Source of the DNA: Marichromatium purpuratum 984 | Lineage (GTDB): Bacteria > Pseudomonadota > Gammaproteobacteria > Chromatiales > Chromatiaceae | Direction of reading: 5' to 3' | Length of the DNA stretch: 64,000 nucleotides | Assembly (NCBI RefSeq): GCF_000224005.2 | Contig: NZ_CP007031.1 | Span: 1,289,501-1,353,500, forward strand | Part shown: piece by piece, positions 25,002-38,302 of the stretch | Numbering within the stretch: position 1 is the stretch's first letter | How the letters are laid out: each line of letters starts with the position of its first letter | The notes under the pieces: generated by a model | Database searches by the model: none | Told to the model about the DNA's origin: nothing | The model's input: the letters and a program-made list of their open reading frames with translations, nothing else | Program-made: the position numbers and the translations under genes

Positions 25002-28000
25002 ATGACGAGCTTGACGGTGTTGCGCAAGTGGTGGCTGGTTGCAGTGGTTCTGGTGCCGCTGGGGAGCGGTTGCGAGGCCGGGCGTTCGGCCGGCGATCCC
25101 GCCGAGCTGATGAGCCAGGGCCAGAGCGCACTCGCCGAGGGGGAGTGGCGCGCGGCCGTCATCGCCTTCAAGAATCTGTTGCAGGCCGAGCCGCAGAACG
25201 CCGAGGCGCGGGTGCTGCTGGGGCGCGCCTTCCTGAGACTAGGAGATGCGGTTGCCGCCGGGCAGGAGTTCGAGCGCGCGCAGCGGCTCGGCGCCGAGCC
25301 GTTGGCACTGCAGCCCTGGCTGGCGCGAACCTGGTTGATCCAGGGCGAGATGACGCGTATCGATGCGCTTTCCGTCCCTGAGCAAGCCAGCGATGCGCTG
25401 CGTGCTGAAATCTTGGCCATCAAGTCGGAAGCCGCCTTGCGAGAGGGTGACGGCGAGCGCGCCGAGCGTGAGGCGGTGGCCGCGCTGCAAGCCGATGATA
25501 CGTCGTTCCGTGCTCAGTTGGCGATGGCCAGAGTCCATTTCAATTCCGCGGAGATGACCGATGCCCGTACCTTGGCCGAGCGGGCGGTCGCGGCCGACGA
25601 TCAGGCGGTTGTCGGTGGCGCCTGGGCGCTGCTGGGCGACATCGCGCGAGGCGAGGACGACCTTGCCGCTGCCGAGGCGGCCTATGGCAAGGCAATGGAT
25701 TCACCCACCGAGCGGGTCAGGGCGCAACTCGGTCGGACCTATGTGCGTATCCAGGTCGGTAAGCTCGACGAGGCGCAACAGGATATCGATCGGCTGCGCC
25801 GGGTGATCAAGGACAGCGCCCTGGTCGACTACGCCCAGGGCATGTTGCGCTATAGCCGGCAGGACTTCTCCGGGGCGATCGAGTCGCTCGATGCCGCCCT
25901 CGGCGACAGCCCCGATTTCGGTCCCGCGCTCTATCTCGCAGGCGCCACCCGGCTCGCCCTGGGCGAGCCCGAGCTGGCGCTGATCCATCTGCAGCGCGCC
26001 GTCTCCGAGCGTGCCGATGATCTTGCCGCGCGTCGCCTGCTGGCGACCGCGTTGCTCCAGGCCGGCGACGTGGCCGAGGCCGAGAGACAGGCGCGATACA
26101 TCCTCGAACAGGCCCCCGACGATCTGCCCACCATGGATCTGCTGGCCTCGGCGCTGATGCGCCAGGGCAAGCGCGACGAGGGCGTCGGTTATCTGCGTCG
26201 GGTCAAGGCCGAGATCCCCGAGTCGGCGACCGTCAACGCCCGGCTCGGCGTGGCGTTGCTCGATCAGGGCGATGCCGAGGAAGGGCTGCGCGCGTTGCAG
26301 GATGCCCTCGAACAGGCCCCCGACTTCGAGGGCGCGAGCGAGCAGTTGGTCATCGGTCAGCTGCGTAGCGGCGACCTCGACGGCGCGCTCGAGGCCGCGC
26401 GCGCCTACCGTGACCGAGCACCCGAGTCGGTGCGCGCGCTGGCGCTGCTCGGCGCGGTGCATCTACGTCGCCAGGAGTCCGAGGCCGCCGTCGAGGTGTT
26501 CAACGCCGCGCTGGAGCGTGATCCCGGCAGCCTCGCCGCGCTCAGCGGGCTGGCGGTGATCCGGCTCGGCAGTGGTGACGTGGATGGCGCGCGCGCCGAA
26601 CTCGAACGCGGGCTCGAGCATCACCCCGACAGCGTGGCGCTGCTGATCGCGCTGGCCCGGGTCGCCGTCTCGCAGGACGACCTGAGCGGTGCCGACGATT
26701 ATCTGCGCCGCGCGCGCGCGGCCGATCCCGAGGCGCTCGAGCCGCAGCTCTATCGCGCCGCCTATCAGTTGCGCACCGATGCCCCCGAGCAGGCGTTGCG
26801 TACCGCCACCGAAGCATTGGACGCGTTCCCGGACAATGTCCTGCTGCTCGGTCTGGCGGCCGACGCCGAGCTGGTGCTGCAACGCTATGGCGATGCCGCC
26901 TCGACGCTCGAGCGGCTCGAGCGCCTGACCCCGCAGGACCCCAGGGTGTTGGTCTCGCTGGCCTCGGCGCGTCTCGGTCTCGGTGATCTCGAGGCCGCCG
27001 GCGAGGCGCTGGAGCGGGCGCAACGGATCGACGAGGGCTTCGTCCCCGCGTTGCGAGGGCTGGCGCGTCTGGCGCTCGCCGAGCGCGATCAGGAGGCGGT
27101 CCAGCGTTGGCTGCGGGTCCTGGCGTCGCGTCTCGGCGCCGATCACCCGGAGGTGCTGTTGATCGCTGGCCGGTTGGCGCAGCTGCAGGGCAATCGTAGC
27201 GCCGCCGCTGCGGCCTTCGACCGTCTGCTCGACAATGCCGATGCCGCGCTCGTGCCGGGCGGCGCGCTGTGGGAGGCGGCAGAGCAGCTGGTGCTCGGTC
27301 AGCTGCGCGCCGGCGACCCCGACGCCGCGCTGGAGGCGGCCGAGGCGCTGCGTGCGCGGCGTCCCGAGGCGGCACGTGCCCATGTGCTGGTCGGTCAGGT
27401 GCTGCGACGCATGGAGCGTGACGATGAGGCGACGAGCGCCTGGCGGCGTGCGCTCGAACTCGATCCGACCAATGTCGCGGCGAGCGGCGGCTTGGCCGAG
27501 CTGGCGCTCGAGGCCGGTGATCCGGCAGCGGCGCAGACGCTCTACGAGACCGCGCACCAGGCCCACCCCGAGGCGATCGCGCCGCTGGTCGGGTTGGCGC
27601 AGGTGGCGCTGCAGCGTGACGATCGCGCGGCCACCGAGGACTATCTCGAGGCCGCGGTGGCGCTCAATCAGAGCGCGCTGCAGCCGCGGCTCTATCTCGC
27701 CGCCTTCCATCTGCGCGCCGGTGCCCCGGCCCGCGTGCTCGCGGTGCTCGAACCGGTGCGCGCGGACCATCCCGAAGACCTCAACCTGCTCGCCCTGAGC
27801 GGCGAGGCCGAGCTTGCGCTCGAGCGCTACCAGGCCGCGCGTGACACCCTGCTGCGTCTCACCGAGTTGGTGCCGACGGCCAAATCCTTCGTCGCGCTTG
27901 CCTTCGCCGAGGCCGGACTGGAGCGACCGCAACGGATGGCGCGGGCGCTCGAATCGGCGCTTGCGCTCGACCCCGAGTCGGTACCGGCGCTCAGTGGTCT

Positions 28001-28745
28001 GGCGCAGTATGCGATCGTCCAGGGCAAGGTCGACGAGGCCGTCGCGCGCATCGCCGCGTTGCGCGAGGTCGTCGGTGCCGAGCATCCCGATGTGCTCGCA
28101 CTCGAGGGTCGCCTGGCGCTGCGTCAGGGCGAGGTCGAGGAGGCCCGATCGCGCTTTCGCGCGCTGCTCGAGCAGGCCCCCTCGGGGCTCAATCTGCGAC
28201 GTCTGACGCAGGCGCAGCTGGCCGCGGGCGAGCCCGAGACGGCCGCGACCGAGATGGCGCAATGGCTCGACGCCAACCCGGAGGACGTCGAGACCCGTTT
28301 CGCGCTCGCCCAGCTCTATCTCGATCAGCTCGATCAGCCCGAGGCGGCGATCGAGCAGTTCGAGCAGGTGCTCGAGATCCAGCCCGAGAACCTGGTCGCG
28401 CTCAACAACCTCGCCTGGTTGCTGCGCGAACGTGATCCGGCGCGTGCGATCGATCTCGCCCGACGCGCCCACGGTCTCGCCCCGGCCGTGCCCAGCATCA
28501 CCGACACCCTGGCGATGGTGCTGTTCGGCGCCGGCGAGATCGAGGAGGCGCGCACCCTGATCGACCAGGCGCTCGCCGGCGCACCGGGCAATGTCACCAT
28601 GCAGTTCCACAAGGCGCGCATCCTCCACGCCGCCGGCGAGGACGCCAAGGCGCGGGCGTTGCTCCAGTCGCTGCTGCGGGGCACGGAGACCTTCGCCGAG
28701 CGCGGGCAGGCCGAGGCGCTGTTGCGCCAGCTCGATGGCCGATGA
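25002..28745 (+). CDS. prsT: PEP-CTERM system TPR-repeat lipoprotein PrsT-like
   Basis: A 1247-residue lipoprotein. The signal peptide ends in a lipobox-like VPLGSGC with Cys24 as the lipidation site; AGGGGAG precedes this ATG, which favours it over an upstream in-frame ATG at 24828. The mature part is an almost uninterrupted run of tetratricopeptide repeats (for example EWRAAVIAFKNLLQAEPQNA and NPEDVETRFALAQLYLDQ). The family, TPR lipoproteins of the PEP-CTERM/exosortase and exopolysaccharide system, is usually around 900 residues, so this one is long and may have expanded by repeat duplication. It likely scaffolds polysaccharide export or protein sorting at the outer membrane. It is consistent with the PEP-CTERM protein at 17948-18847. 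Confidence 0.85.
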   Translation: MTSLTVLRKWWLVAVVLVPLGSGCEAGRSAGDPAELMSQGQSALAEGEWRAAVIAFKNLLQAEPQNAEARVLLGRAFLRLGDAVAAGQEFERAQRLGAEPLALQPWLARTWLIQGEMTRIDALSVPEQASDALRAEILAIKSEAALREGDGERAEREAVAALQADDTSFRAQLAMARVHFNSAEMTDARTLAERAVAADDQAVVGGAWALLGDIARGEDDLAAAEAAYGKAMDSPTERVRAQLGRTYVRIQVGKLDEAQQDIDRLRRVIKDSALVDYAQGMLRYSRQDFSGAIESLDAALGDSPDFGPALYLAGATRLALGEPELALIHLQRAVSERADDLAARRLLATALLQAGDVAEAERQARYILEQAPDDLPTMDLLASALMRQGKRDEGVGYLRRVKAEIPESATVNARLGVALLDQGDAEEGLRALQDALEQAPDFEGASEQLVIGQLRSGDLDGALEAARAYRDRAPESVRALALLGAVHLRRQESEAAVEVFNAALERDPGSLAALSGLAVIRLGSGDVDGARAELERGLEHHPDSVALLIALARVAVSQDDLSGADDYLRRARAADPEALEPQLYRAAYQLRTDAPEQALRTATEALDAFPDNVLLLGLAADAELVLQRYGDAASTLERLERLTPQDPRVLVSLASARLGLGDLEAAGEALERAQRIDEGFVPALRGLARLALAERDQEAVQRWLRVLASRLGADHPEVLLIAGRLAQLQGNRSAAAAAFDRLLDNADAALVPGGALWEAAEQLVLGQLRAGDPDAALEAAEALRARRPEAARAHVLVGQVLRRMERDDEATSAWRRALELDPTNVAASGGLAELALEAGDPAAAQTLYETAHQAHPEAIAPLVGLAQVALQRDDRAATEDYLEAAVALNQSALQPRLYLAAFHLRAGAPARVLAVLEPVRADHPEDLNLLALSGEAELALERYQAARDTLLRLTELVPTAKSFVALAFAEAGLERPQRMARALESALALDPESVPALSGLAQYAIVQGKVDEAVARIAALREVVGAEHPDVLALEGRLALRQGEVEEARSRFRALLEQAPSGLNLRRLTQAQLAAGEPETAATEMAQWLDANPEDVETRFALAQLYLDQLDQPEAAIEQFEQVLEIQPENLVALNNLAWLLRERDPARAIDLARRAHGLAPAVPSITDTLAMVLFGAGEIEEARTLIDQALAGAPGNVTMQFHKARILHAAGEDAKARALLQSLLRGTETFAERGQAEALLRQLDGR

Positions 28746-29388
28746 GACCGAGGTCGGGATGAAGGTTGATCGCCAGTGTGGCGATGATGCACGACTGGAA
28801 CCCACGCCGGTCTCGCTACTGACCGCGCGTTATCTGCCTGCCCCTGGGGTGTGCGAACGGACCTGGGGCATGGGGTAGCCCCTTGGAGCCTGTGATGGGT
28901 CTGGGGTGAAACGGGCGAGCCCTTGCTTGAGGCGCATCGTCTGATGCCGCTCGCCGAAGGTTGCACGGATGTGTTCGACAAGGTGCGGGCACACTGCCGC
29001 AAAGGTCACCGTCAACGGTACGACGGGTGAGCAGGGTAGCCCTCCGGCTGGAGTGCCCCCAACGCGGGGCGAGGGCGCTCGGCCCTTGGATGCGGAACTC
29101 GATCTCGTTTTCTGTTATCGTCCGAGACTTGCCTACGCGTGTCCCGAACCCCCAGGGTCTTCACTGACTAGCCCGGTGCTGAACACCTCGCGTGCGTCGC
29201 GCCGGTCTCCTCTCGACGGTCTTCGCGCCGAATGGGCCTCCACCCCGGATCCGGATGGAGCGGTCCGCAGGTCCGGGGCGGACAGCAACGGAGCGGACGT
29301 CCGCACGGTGTCGTGTACGGGCTCGGTCGGGAGCGCCGGGACACGCGACGATCCGGCGCGCGTTGCCACTGAACATCCGCGAGCACCC
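28746..29388. other. Long intergenic region upstream of metH, 643 bp
   Basis: No gene or known riboswitch was recognised, although an open frame runs from 28969 into metH. A GGGGC/GCCCC hairpin near 28866-28883 may end the TPR transcript. A perfect 12-bp palindrome GCGGACGTCCGC lies at 29293-29304, 85 bp before the metH ATG. I looked for SAH and cobalamin riboswitch cores and did not find them. The length suggests a structured leader or a lost gene. Confidence 0.4.
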
Positions 29389-33145
<3,757 letters not shown>

Positions 33146-33153
<8 letters not shown>

Positions 33154-33721
33154 GATGCGTCCCGATCACCCCATCGAGCCGCGTACCGGCGCCATCCTGG
33201 TAACCGGTCCGGCGCGCAGCGGCAAGAGCGAGTGGGCCGAGCGTCTGGCGCGTGACTCCGGGCTGACGGTGGTCTATGTCGCCACCGCCGCGCTCGACCC
33301 CGAAGACGCCGAGTGGTGCGCGCGTATCGAGGCGCACCGCGTGCGTCGCCCGGCCGAGTGGCTGACCTGTGAGGCGCCGAGCGCGCTGGTCGCGGCGCTG
33401 GCCGAGCACGACCGCACCGGTCACTGTCTGTTGGTCGACTCGCTCGGCACCTGGGTGGCCAACTGGCTGGAGGCCGCCGAGGTCGAGTGGGCGGCCGAGG
33501 TCGAGCGTCTGCTCGAGCAGCTCGGGCGTACCCGTGCGCCGGTGATCCTGGTCGCCGAGGAGACCGGCTGGGGCGTGATCCCGGCCCACCCGCAGGGGCG
33601 GCTGTTTCGCGACCGGCTCGGCGCCCTGACCCGACGGCTGGGGCCGCGCTGCGCGGCGAGCTATCTGGTCAGCGCCGGGCATGCCGTCGATCTGTCCCGA
33701 CTCGGCATCCCCATCGACTGA
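33146..33721 (+). CDS. cobU: Adenosylcobinamide kinase / GTP:adenosylcobinamide-phosphate guanylyltransferase
   Basis: A 191-residue bifunctional enzyme of the nucleotide-loop assembly branch. The P-loop GPARSGKS (21-28) is near the N terminus, followed by the family segment [13 protein letters not shown], whose His is the expected GMP-carrying residue. [12 protein letters not shown] corresponds to the VDCLTLWLSN region of CobU/CobP. It phosphorylates adenosylcobinamide and activates it with GTP. It overlaps metH by 8 bp and precedes the btuFCD-like importer. The length is usual. Confidence 0.95.
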
Positions 33722-33728
33722 TCCGCCG

Positions 33729-34598
33729 ATGTCCAGGTTCGCTTCTCGCGTGCGCCACATCTGGGTCTGGTGCCTGCCGCTGGTCGTGCTGTGCTGGCAC
33801 CCGTCGCTGGTCGCCGCGCCCGCGCCGAGCGTGGCCAGCACCAATCTCTGCGCCGACCTGCTGTTGCTGGCCGTCGCCGATCCCCGACAGATCCGCTCGG
33901 TCTCGGTACAGAGCCAGCGGCCCGGCTTGCCGCGCGCGGCGCTCGCCGAGCGTTATCCCGGTAACCGGGGGCGCGTCGAGGAGCTGCTCCATCTCAAGCC
34001 CGACGTCGCCCTGGTCTACAGTGGCTGGGGCGGGCGGCGCCACGCCGGGCTGCTCGCCGAGCGCGGGGTACGGCTGATCGAGCTGCCCTATCCGCGCGAC
34101 TGGGACGACAGCCTGGAGACGGCGCGCACGGTGGCCGCCACGATCGGGCGTGCCGCGGCCGGGGCCGCGCTGGCTGTCGAGGCGCGCGGGCGGATGCGCG
34201 CGCTCGCCGGGCGGCTCGCCGGGCGGCGCGCGCTCTATCTGCGCCCGAGCGGCGGCAGCGCCGGGGCCGGGACCTATGTCGACGGGCTGATGCGTCATCT
34301 CGGGCTGGTCAACCTCGCTGCCGAGGCCGGGCATCGCGGCTGGGGTCGCTTCCCGCTGGAGCGGCTGGTGAGCGATCCGCCGGACCTCTTCCTGCTCGGC
34401 TACTTCGACCGCCGCCAGCCGCCGAGCGCCTCGACCTATGCCCGTCACCCGCTGTTTCGCGAGCAGCTCGCGCGCATCCCCGCGGTGCGGGTGCCGGGCG
34501 ATGCCTGGGGCTGCGGCGGGCTGGAGCTGGTCGCGGCGGCCGAGGCCATCGTCGCCGCGGTCGAGGCGCTGCCGTCGAGCGTCGGGGGAGGGCGGTGA
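33729..34598 (+). CDS. btuF: ABC transporter periplasmic binding protein, probable cobalamin (BtuF-like)
   Basis: A 289-residue exported protein with signal sequence (WVWCLPLVVLCWHPSLVAAPAP) and a class III (two-lobe helical-backbone) binding fold, seen in ASTNLCADLLLLAVADPRQI, LKPDVALVYSGW and the C-terminal PAVRVPGDAWGCGGLELV. This fold serves B12, haem and siderophore importers. Its position between cobU and btuCD-type genes in a cobalamin locus supports vitamin B12 or cobinamide as ligand, but the sequence alone does not exclude haem or siderophores. The ATG at 33729 is 7 bp after the cobU stop. It overlaps the permease gene by 1 bp. Confidence 0.82.
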   Translation: MSRFASRVRHIWVWCLPLVVLCWHPSLVAAPAPSVASTNLCADLLLLAVADPRQIRSVSVQSQRPGLPRAALAERYPGNRGRVEELLHLKPDVALVYSGWGGRRHAGLLAERGVRLIELPYPRDWDDSLETARTVAATIGRAAAGAALAVEARGRMRALAGRLAGRRALYLRPSGGSAGAGTYVDGLMRHLGLVNLAAEAGHRGWGRFPLERLVSDPPDLFLLGYFDRRQPPSASTYARHPLFREQLARIPAVRVPGDAWGCGGLELVAAAEAIVAAVEALPSSVGGGR

Positions 34599-35599
34599 TG
34601 CGCCGGCTGTTCGTGCCCTGGTCGCTGAATCTCGCGCTGCTCGTGGCGCTCGCGCTCGCCAGCCTGCTCTCGCTCGGGCTCGGCGCCGCGCCGCTCACGC
34701 CGGGCGAGGTGCTCGCCGGGTTGCTCGGCACCGGCAGTACCGAACAACAGCTGATCGTGCAGCAGATCCGGCTGCCGCGGGTGGTGCTGGCCTGGCTGGT
34801 CGGCGCCGCGTTGGGGGCCAGCGGTGCGGCGCTGCAGGGGCTGTTGCGTAATCCCCTGGCCGAACCGGGGCTGCTGGGGATCTCGGCGAGCGCCGGGCTC
34901 GGTGCCGTGCTCACCCTGCATTTCGGTCTCACCGCCATCAGCCTGTGGTTGTTGCCGGGGGCGGCGATGCTGTTCGCGCTGCTCGCCACCCTGGCGCTCT
35001 ATCTGCTCACCCGGCGCGGGACCGGCAACCTGACGCTGATCCTCGCCGGGGTGGCGCTCTCGGCGCTCGCCGGGGCGCTGACCTCGCTGGCGCTCAATCT
35101 TGCGCCCAATCCGGCGAGCGTCCAGGACATCGTGCTCTGGCTGCTCGGCTCGATCAGCGATCGCAGCTTCGACGACGTGCTGCTGGCGCTGCCCTTCGTG
35201 GTGGTGGGGCTCATGCTGCTGCTGGCCACCGCGCCGGCGCTGGAGGTGCTCGCCCTCGGCGAGGCCGAGGCGGCGAGCCTGGGGGTCGACCTGGCACGGT
35301 TGCGCGGGCTGATCGTGCTCGGTGCGGCCCTGGCGGTGGGTTCGACCGTGGCGGTGAGCGGTACCATCGGCTTCGTCGGCCTGGTGGTGCCGCACCTGCT
35401 GCGTCGGTTGGTGCATCACCGTCCCGGCGCCTTGCTGGTGCCGAGCGCGCTCGGTGGTGCGCTGCTGGTGCTGGTCGCCGACATTGCGCTGCGTCTGCTC
35501 GACACCCCGCGCGAGCTGATGCTCGGGGTGGTCACCGCGCTGGTCGGCGCGCCCTTCTTCCTGGTGCTGGTGCTGCGCTCGCGCGGGGCGCCGGGATGA
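34598..35599 (+). CDS. btuC: ABC transporter permease, FecCD family (BtuC-like)
   Basis: A 333-residue polytopic membrane protein with about ten hydrophobic segments. Family signatures are present: IRLPRVVLAWLVGAALGASG, LQGLLRNPLAEPGLLGISAS and the C-terminal GTIGFVGLVVPHLLRRLVHH, followed by DTPRELMLGVVTALVGAPFF. It forms the transmembrane channel of the importer with BtuF and BtuD. It starts at ATG 34598, sharing one base with the btuF stop (TGATG); a GTG just upstream is in frame. It overlaps btuD by 4 bp. Confidence 0.9.
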   Translation: MRRLFVPWSLNLALLVALALASLLSLGLGAAPLTPGEVLAGLLGTGSTEQQLIVQQIRLPRVVLAWLVGAALGASGAALQGLLRNPLAEPGLLGISASAGLGAVLTLHFGLTAISLWLLPGAAMLFALLATLALYLLTRRGTGNLTLILAGVALSALAGALTSLALNLAPNPASVQDIVLWLLGSISDRSFDDVLLALPFVVVGLMLLLATAPALEVLALGEAEAASLGVDLARLRGLIVLGAALAVGSTVAVSGTIGFVGLVVPHLLRRLVHHRPGALLVPSALGGALLVLVADIALRLLDTPRELMLGVVTALVGAPFFLVLVLRSRGAPG

Positions 35600-36387
35600 G
35601 CCTGCTGACGGTGGAGGGACTGGAGGTCCGGATCGGTGGGCGGGTGCTGCTGCGCGAGGTCGCGTTCGCGCTGGAGGCCGGCGAGCTGCTCGGTGTGGTC
35701 GGTCCCAACGGCTCGGGCAAGAGCACGCTGGTCAAGGCGATCGCCCAGCTGCTGCCCCATCGCGGCGCGGTGCGCCTCGACGGTGACTCGCTGGCGCGGC
35801 TGTCGCCCCGTCAGCGAGCGCGGCGTCTGGCCTATCTCGGTCAGGACGACGGGGTGCGCTGGCCGATTTCGGTGGCCGATCTGGTCGCACTCGGGCGCCA
35901 TCCCTGGCAGTCCGGCGGCTGGGGCGGCGCCTCGGCGCGCGCCGCGCGTGATCGCGAGGCGGTCGAGCGCGCGCTCCTCGCCGCCGAGGTCGAAGCGCTG
36001 CGCACGCGTCGGCTCGACACCCTCTCCGGCGGCGAGCGCGCGCGCGCGCGGCTGGCGCGCGCGCTCGCCGTCGAGGCCCCGCTGCTGCTCGCCGATGAGC
36101 CGATCGCCGCCGCTGATCCGCGTCATCAGCTGCGCATCATGGAGTTGCTGCGCGCGCACTGCGCGCGTGGCGCCGGGGTGGTGCTGGTGCTCCACGACCT
36201 CACCCTGGCCAGCCGTTTCTGCGACCGTTTGCTGCTGCTCCACGAGGGGCGGGTGCTGGCGCGGGGGCGACCCGAACAGGTGCTCGATGCGGCCAGTCTG
36301 TGCGCCGCCTATGGCATCGAGGTCCTGTCCGGCCACCACCGGGGCGAGCCCTACCTGATCCCCTGGCGCTGTATCGACGATCACTGA
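35596..36387 (+). CDS. btuD: ABC transporter ATP-binding protein, probable cobalamin (BtuD-like)
   Basis: A 263-residue ATPase. Walker A GPNGSGKST, signature LSGGERARARLARAL, Walker B LLLADEPIAAADP and the H-loop VLHDLTLA are all visible. The Walker B region reads PIAAADP where most relatives have PTAALDP, a mild change that keeps the catalytic Glu. It energises import through BtuC. The ATG overlaps the btuC stop (ATGA). The C-terminal PYLIPWRCIDDH is typical of this subfamily's short tail. Confidence 0.9.
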   Translation: MSLLTVEGLEVRIGGRVLLREVAFALEAGELLGVVGPNGSGKSTLVKAIAQLLPHRGAVRLDGDSLARLSPRQRARRLAYLGQDDGVRWPISVADLVALGRHPWQSGGWGGASARAARDREAVERALLAAEVEALRTRRLDTLSGGERARARLARALAVEAPLLLADEPIAAADPRHQLRIMELLRAHCARGAGVVLVLHDLTLASRFCDRLLLLHEGRVLARGRPEQVLDAASLCAAYGIEVLSGHHRGEPYLIPWRCIDDH

Positions 36388-36412
36388 GCCGCCGTCGCGG
36401 CGGGAGTCCGAC

Positions 36413-38296
36413 ATGTCCATCCGTATCCAACCGCTGGCCCTGGCCGTGCTGTTCTCGATCCTCTCGCTGGGGGCGGTCGCGGACGATCGGCTCCGCATCC
36501 TCCATATCAACGATCATCACTCCCATCTCGATCCCGAGCCGGGCGAACTGGATCTCGCCGGACTCGACGAGGTCGAGGTCGAGATCGGCGGATTGGCGCG
36601 GGTGGCGGCGCTGATCGCGCGTGCCCGTGGCGCCGATCCCGAGGTGCTGGTGTTGCATGCCGGCGATGCCATCACCGGTACGCCCTATCACAGTCTGTTC
36701 GACGGCGAGGCCGATGCCGCGGCGATGCGTGAGATCTGTTTCGACGCCTTCGCCCTCGGCAACCACGAGTTCGACGGCGGCGATGCCGGGCTCGCCCACT
36801 TTCTGCGCGCGCTCAACCCGTCGGACGGTGCGGGTTGCCGCACTCCGGTGTTGGCGGCCAACGTGGTGCCCGCGTCCGGCACGCCGCTGGCACCGCGCGG
36901 TGAGGCACCGCTGATCGACTCGCACGTGGTGCTCGAGCGCGGTGGCGCGCGGATCGGTATCGTCGGACTCGACATCGCCGGCAAGACCCGGCGCTCGTCG
37001 AGTCCGCTGCCGAGCACCCGTTTCCTCGACGAGCGCGAGACGGCGCAACGCGAGATCGACGCGCTCACCGCCCAGGGGGTCGAGCACATCGTGCTGCTGA
37101 CCCACTACCAATACGCCAACGACCTGGCGCTGGCGCGTGCGCTGCGCGGGGTCGACGTGATCGTCGGTGGCGATTCGCACAGCCTGCTCGGCGACGGCTT
37201 CGCACCCCTCGGATTGAATCCGGTCGGTCCCTATCCGAGCCGGGTGCATGACCTTGACGGCAATCCGGTGTGCGTGGTCCAGGCCTGGCAGTACGCCACC
37301 CTGGTCGGCGAGCTGGAGGTGGTGTTCGATACCGCAGGTCGGGTGCGCGAGTGCGCCGGAACCCCGCGCCTGCTGCTCGGCGACACCTTCACCCTGGACG
37401 GCGCGCCGCTCGACCCCGAGGTCGAGGCGCAGGTGCGGGCGCAGATTGCGCGTACCCCGGAGCTGGAATCGATCGCGCCCGATCCGGCGGTGGCGGCGGT
37501 GATCGCCCGCTATGCCGATCAGGTGGCGACGCTCGGCGCTCAGGTAGTCGGCGAGGTGAGCGCGGATCTCTGCTTCGAGCGCATCCCCGGCGAGGGGCAG
37601 AGCGCGCGCTGCGATCGGCGCGCCACCCGGGTCCACGGCGGCGACATCCAGCAGCTGGTCGCCCACGCCTATCTGGCACGTGGCGCGCGGGCCGATGTCG
37701 CGCTGCTCAACGCCGGGGCGGTGCGTGTCGACCTGCCCGCCGGGCCGGTCACCCTGGCCGATGTCTATCGGTTGTTGCCCTTCGGCAACACTCTGGTCGA
37801 GCTGGCGTTGAGCGGGGCCGAGCTGCGCGCGTTGCTCGAAGGGGCGCTGGCGAGCTTCCTCGACGGCCCCGGGTCGAATGGTGCCTACCCCTATGCGGCC
37901 AATCTGCGCTGGACCCTGGATCTCTCGCGCCCGGCCGGCGAGCGGCTCTCGGCGCTGAGCTTTCGGCGGCGCGGCGAGACCCACTGGCGCCCCCTGGGCG
38001 ACGACGACCGACTGAGCCTGATCACCAACAGCTTCCTCGCCGCCGGTCGCGACGGCTACGACGGTCTTGCCGCCATCGTCGGGCACGACATCGGCACCAC
38101 CGACGCCCAGGTCTTCATCGAGTACCTGCAGCGCGACCTCGGTGGTGCGGCCCCGGGCGCGGCGCTGCTCGCCGTGCCGCCCCGGGTGAGCCCGCTGCCC
38201 TGCACCGAGTACAGCACCCAGCGGCTGATCGGGCGCGACGGCGACGAGCGTCGTGCGGACCCCGAGGTGCCCGCGCTGTGCACGAGCGCGGGCTGA
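36413..38296 (+). CDS. Periplasmic 5'-nucleotidase / metallophosphatase, UshA-like
   Basis: A 627-residue exported enzyme with signal peptide (MSIRIQPLALAVLFSILSLGAVA). The N-terminal calcineurin-like metallophosphatase domain has HINDHHSH (31-38) and GNHEFD (116-121), the dinuclear-metal motifs. The C-terminal 5'-nucleotidase domain (about 340-600) contains GDIQQLVAHAYLARGARADVAL and a VYRLLPFGNTLV motif. It probably hydrolyses extracellular nucleotides to nucleosides and phosphate. It follows btuD by 25 bp. In B12 loci such phosphatases might act on nucleotide-loop precursors, but this is speculation. It is convergent with cobE, 6 bp away. Confidence 0.88.
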   Translation: MSIRIQPLALAVLFSILSLGAVADDRLRILHINDHHSHLDPEPGELDLAGLDEVEVEIGGLARVAALIARARGADPEVLVLHAGDAITGTPYHSLFDGEADAAAMREICFDAFALGNHEFDGGDAGLAHFLRALNPSDGAGCRTPVLAANVVPASGTPLAPRGEAPLIDSHVVLERGGARIGIVGLDIAGKTRRSSSPLPSTRFLDERETAQREIDALTAQGVEHIVLLTHYQYANDLALARALRGVDVIVGGDSHSLLGDGFAPLGLNPVGPYPSRVHDLDGNPVCVVQAWQYATLVGELEVVFDTAGRVRECAGTPRLLLGDTFTLDGAPLDPEVEAQVRAQIARTPELESIAPDPAVAAVIARYADQVATLGAQVVGEVSADLCFERIPGEGQSARCDRRATRVHGGDIQQLVAHAYLARGARADVALLNAGAVRVDLPAGPVTLADVYRLLPFGNTLVELALSGAELRALLEGALASFLDGPGSNGAYPYAANLRWTLDLSRPAGERLSALSFRRRGETHWRPLGDDDRLSLITNSFLAAGRDGYDGLAAIVGHDIGTTDAQVFIEYLQRDLGGAAPGAALLAVPPRVSPLPCTEYSTQRLIGRDGDERRADPEVPALCTSAG

Positions 38297-38302
38297 GTCG
38301 GC

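Noticed and set aside
28746-29388. SAH or cobalamin riboswitch upstream of metH
   Set aside because: I could not find the conserved SAH core or the B12-box and surrounding stems on the plus strand.
28969-29388. N-terminal extension of MetH from the open frame
   Set aside because: The conserved MetH N terminus begins at 29389 and the upstream residues look random, rich in Arg, Gly and Pro.
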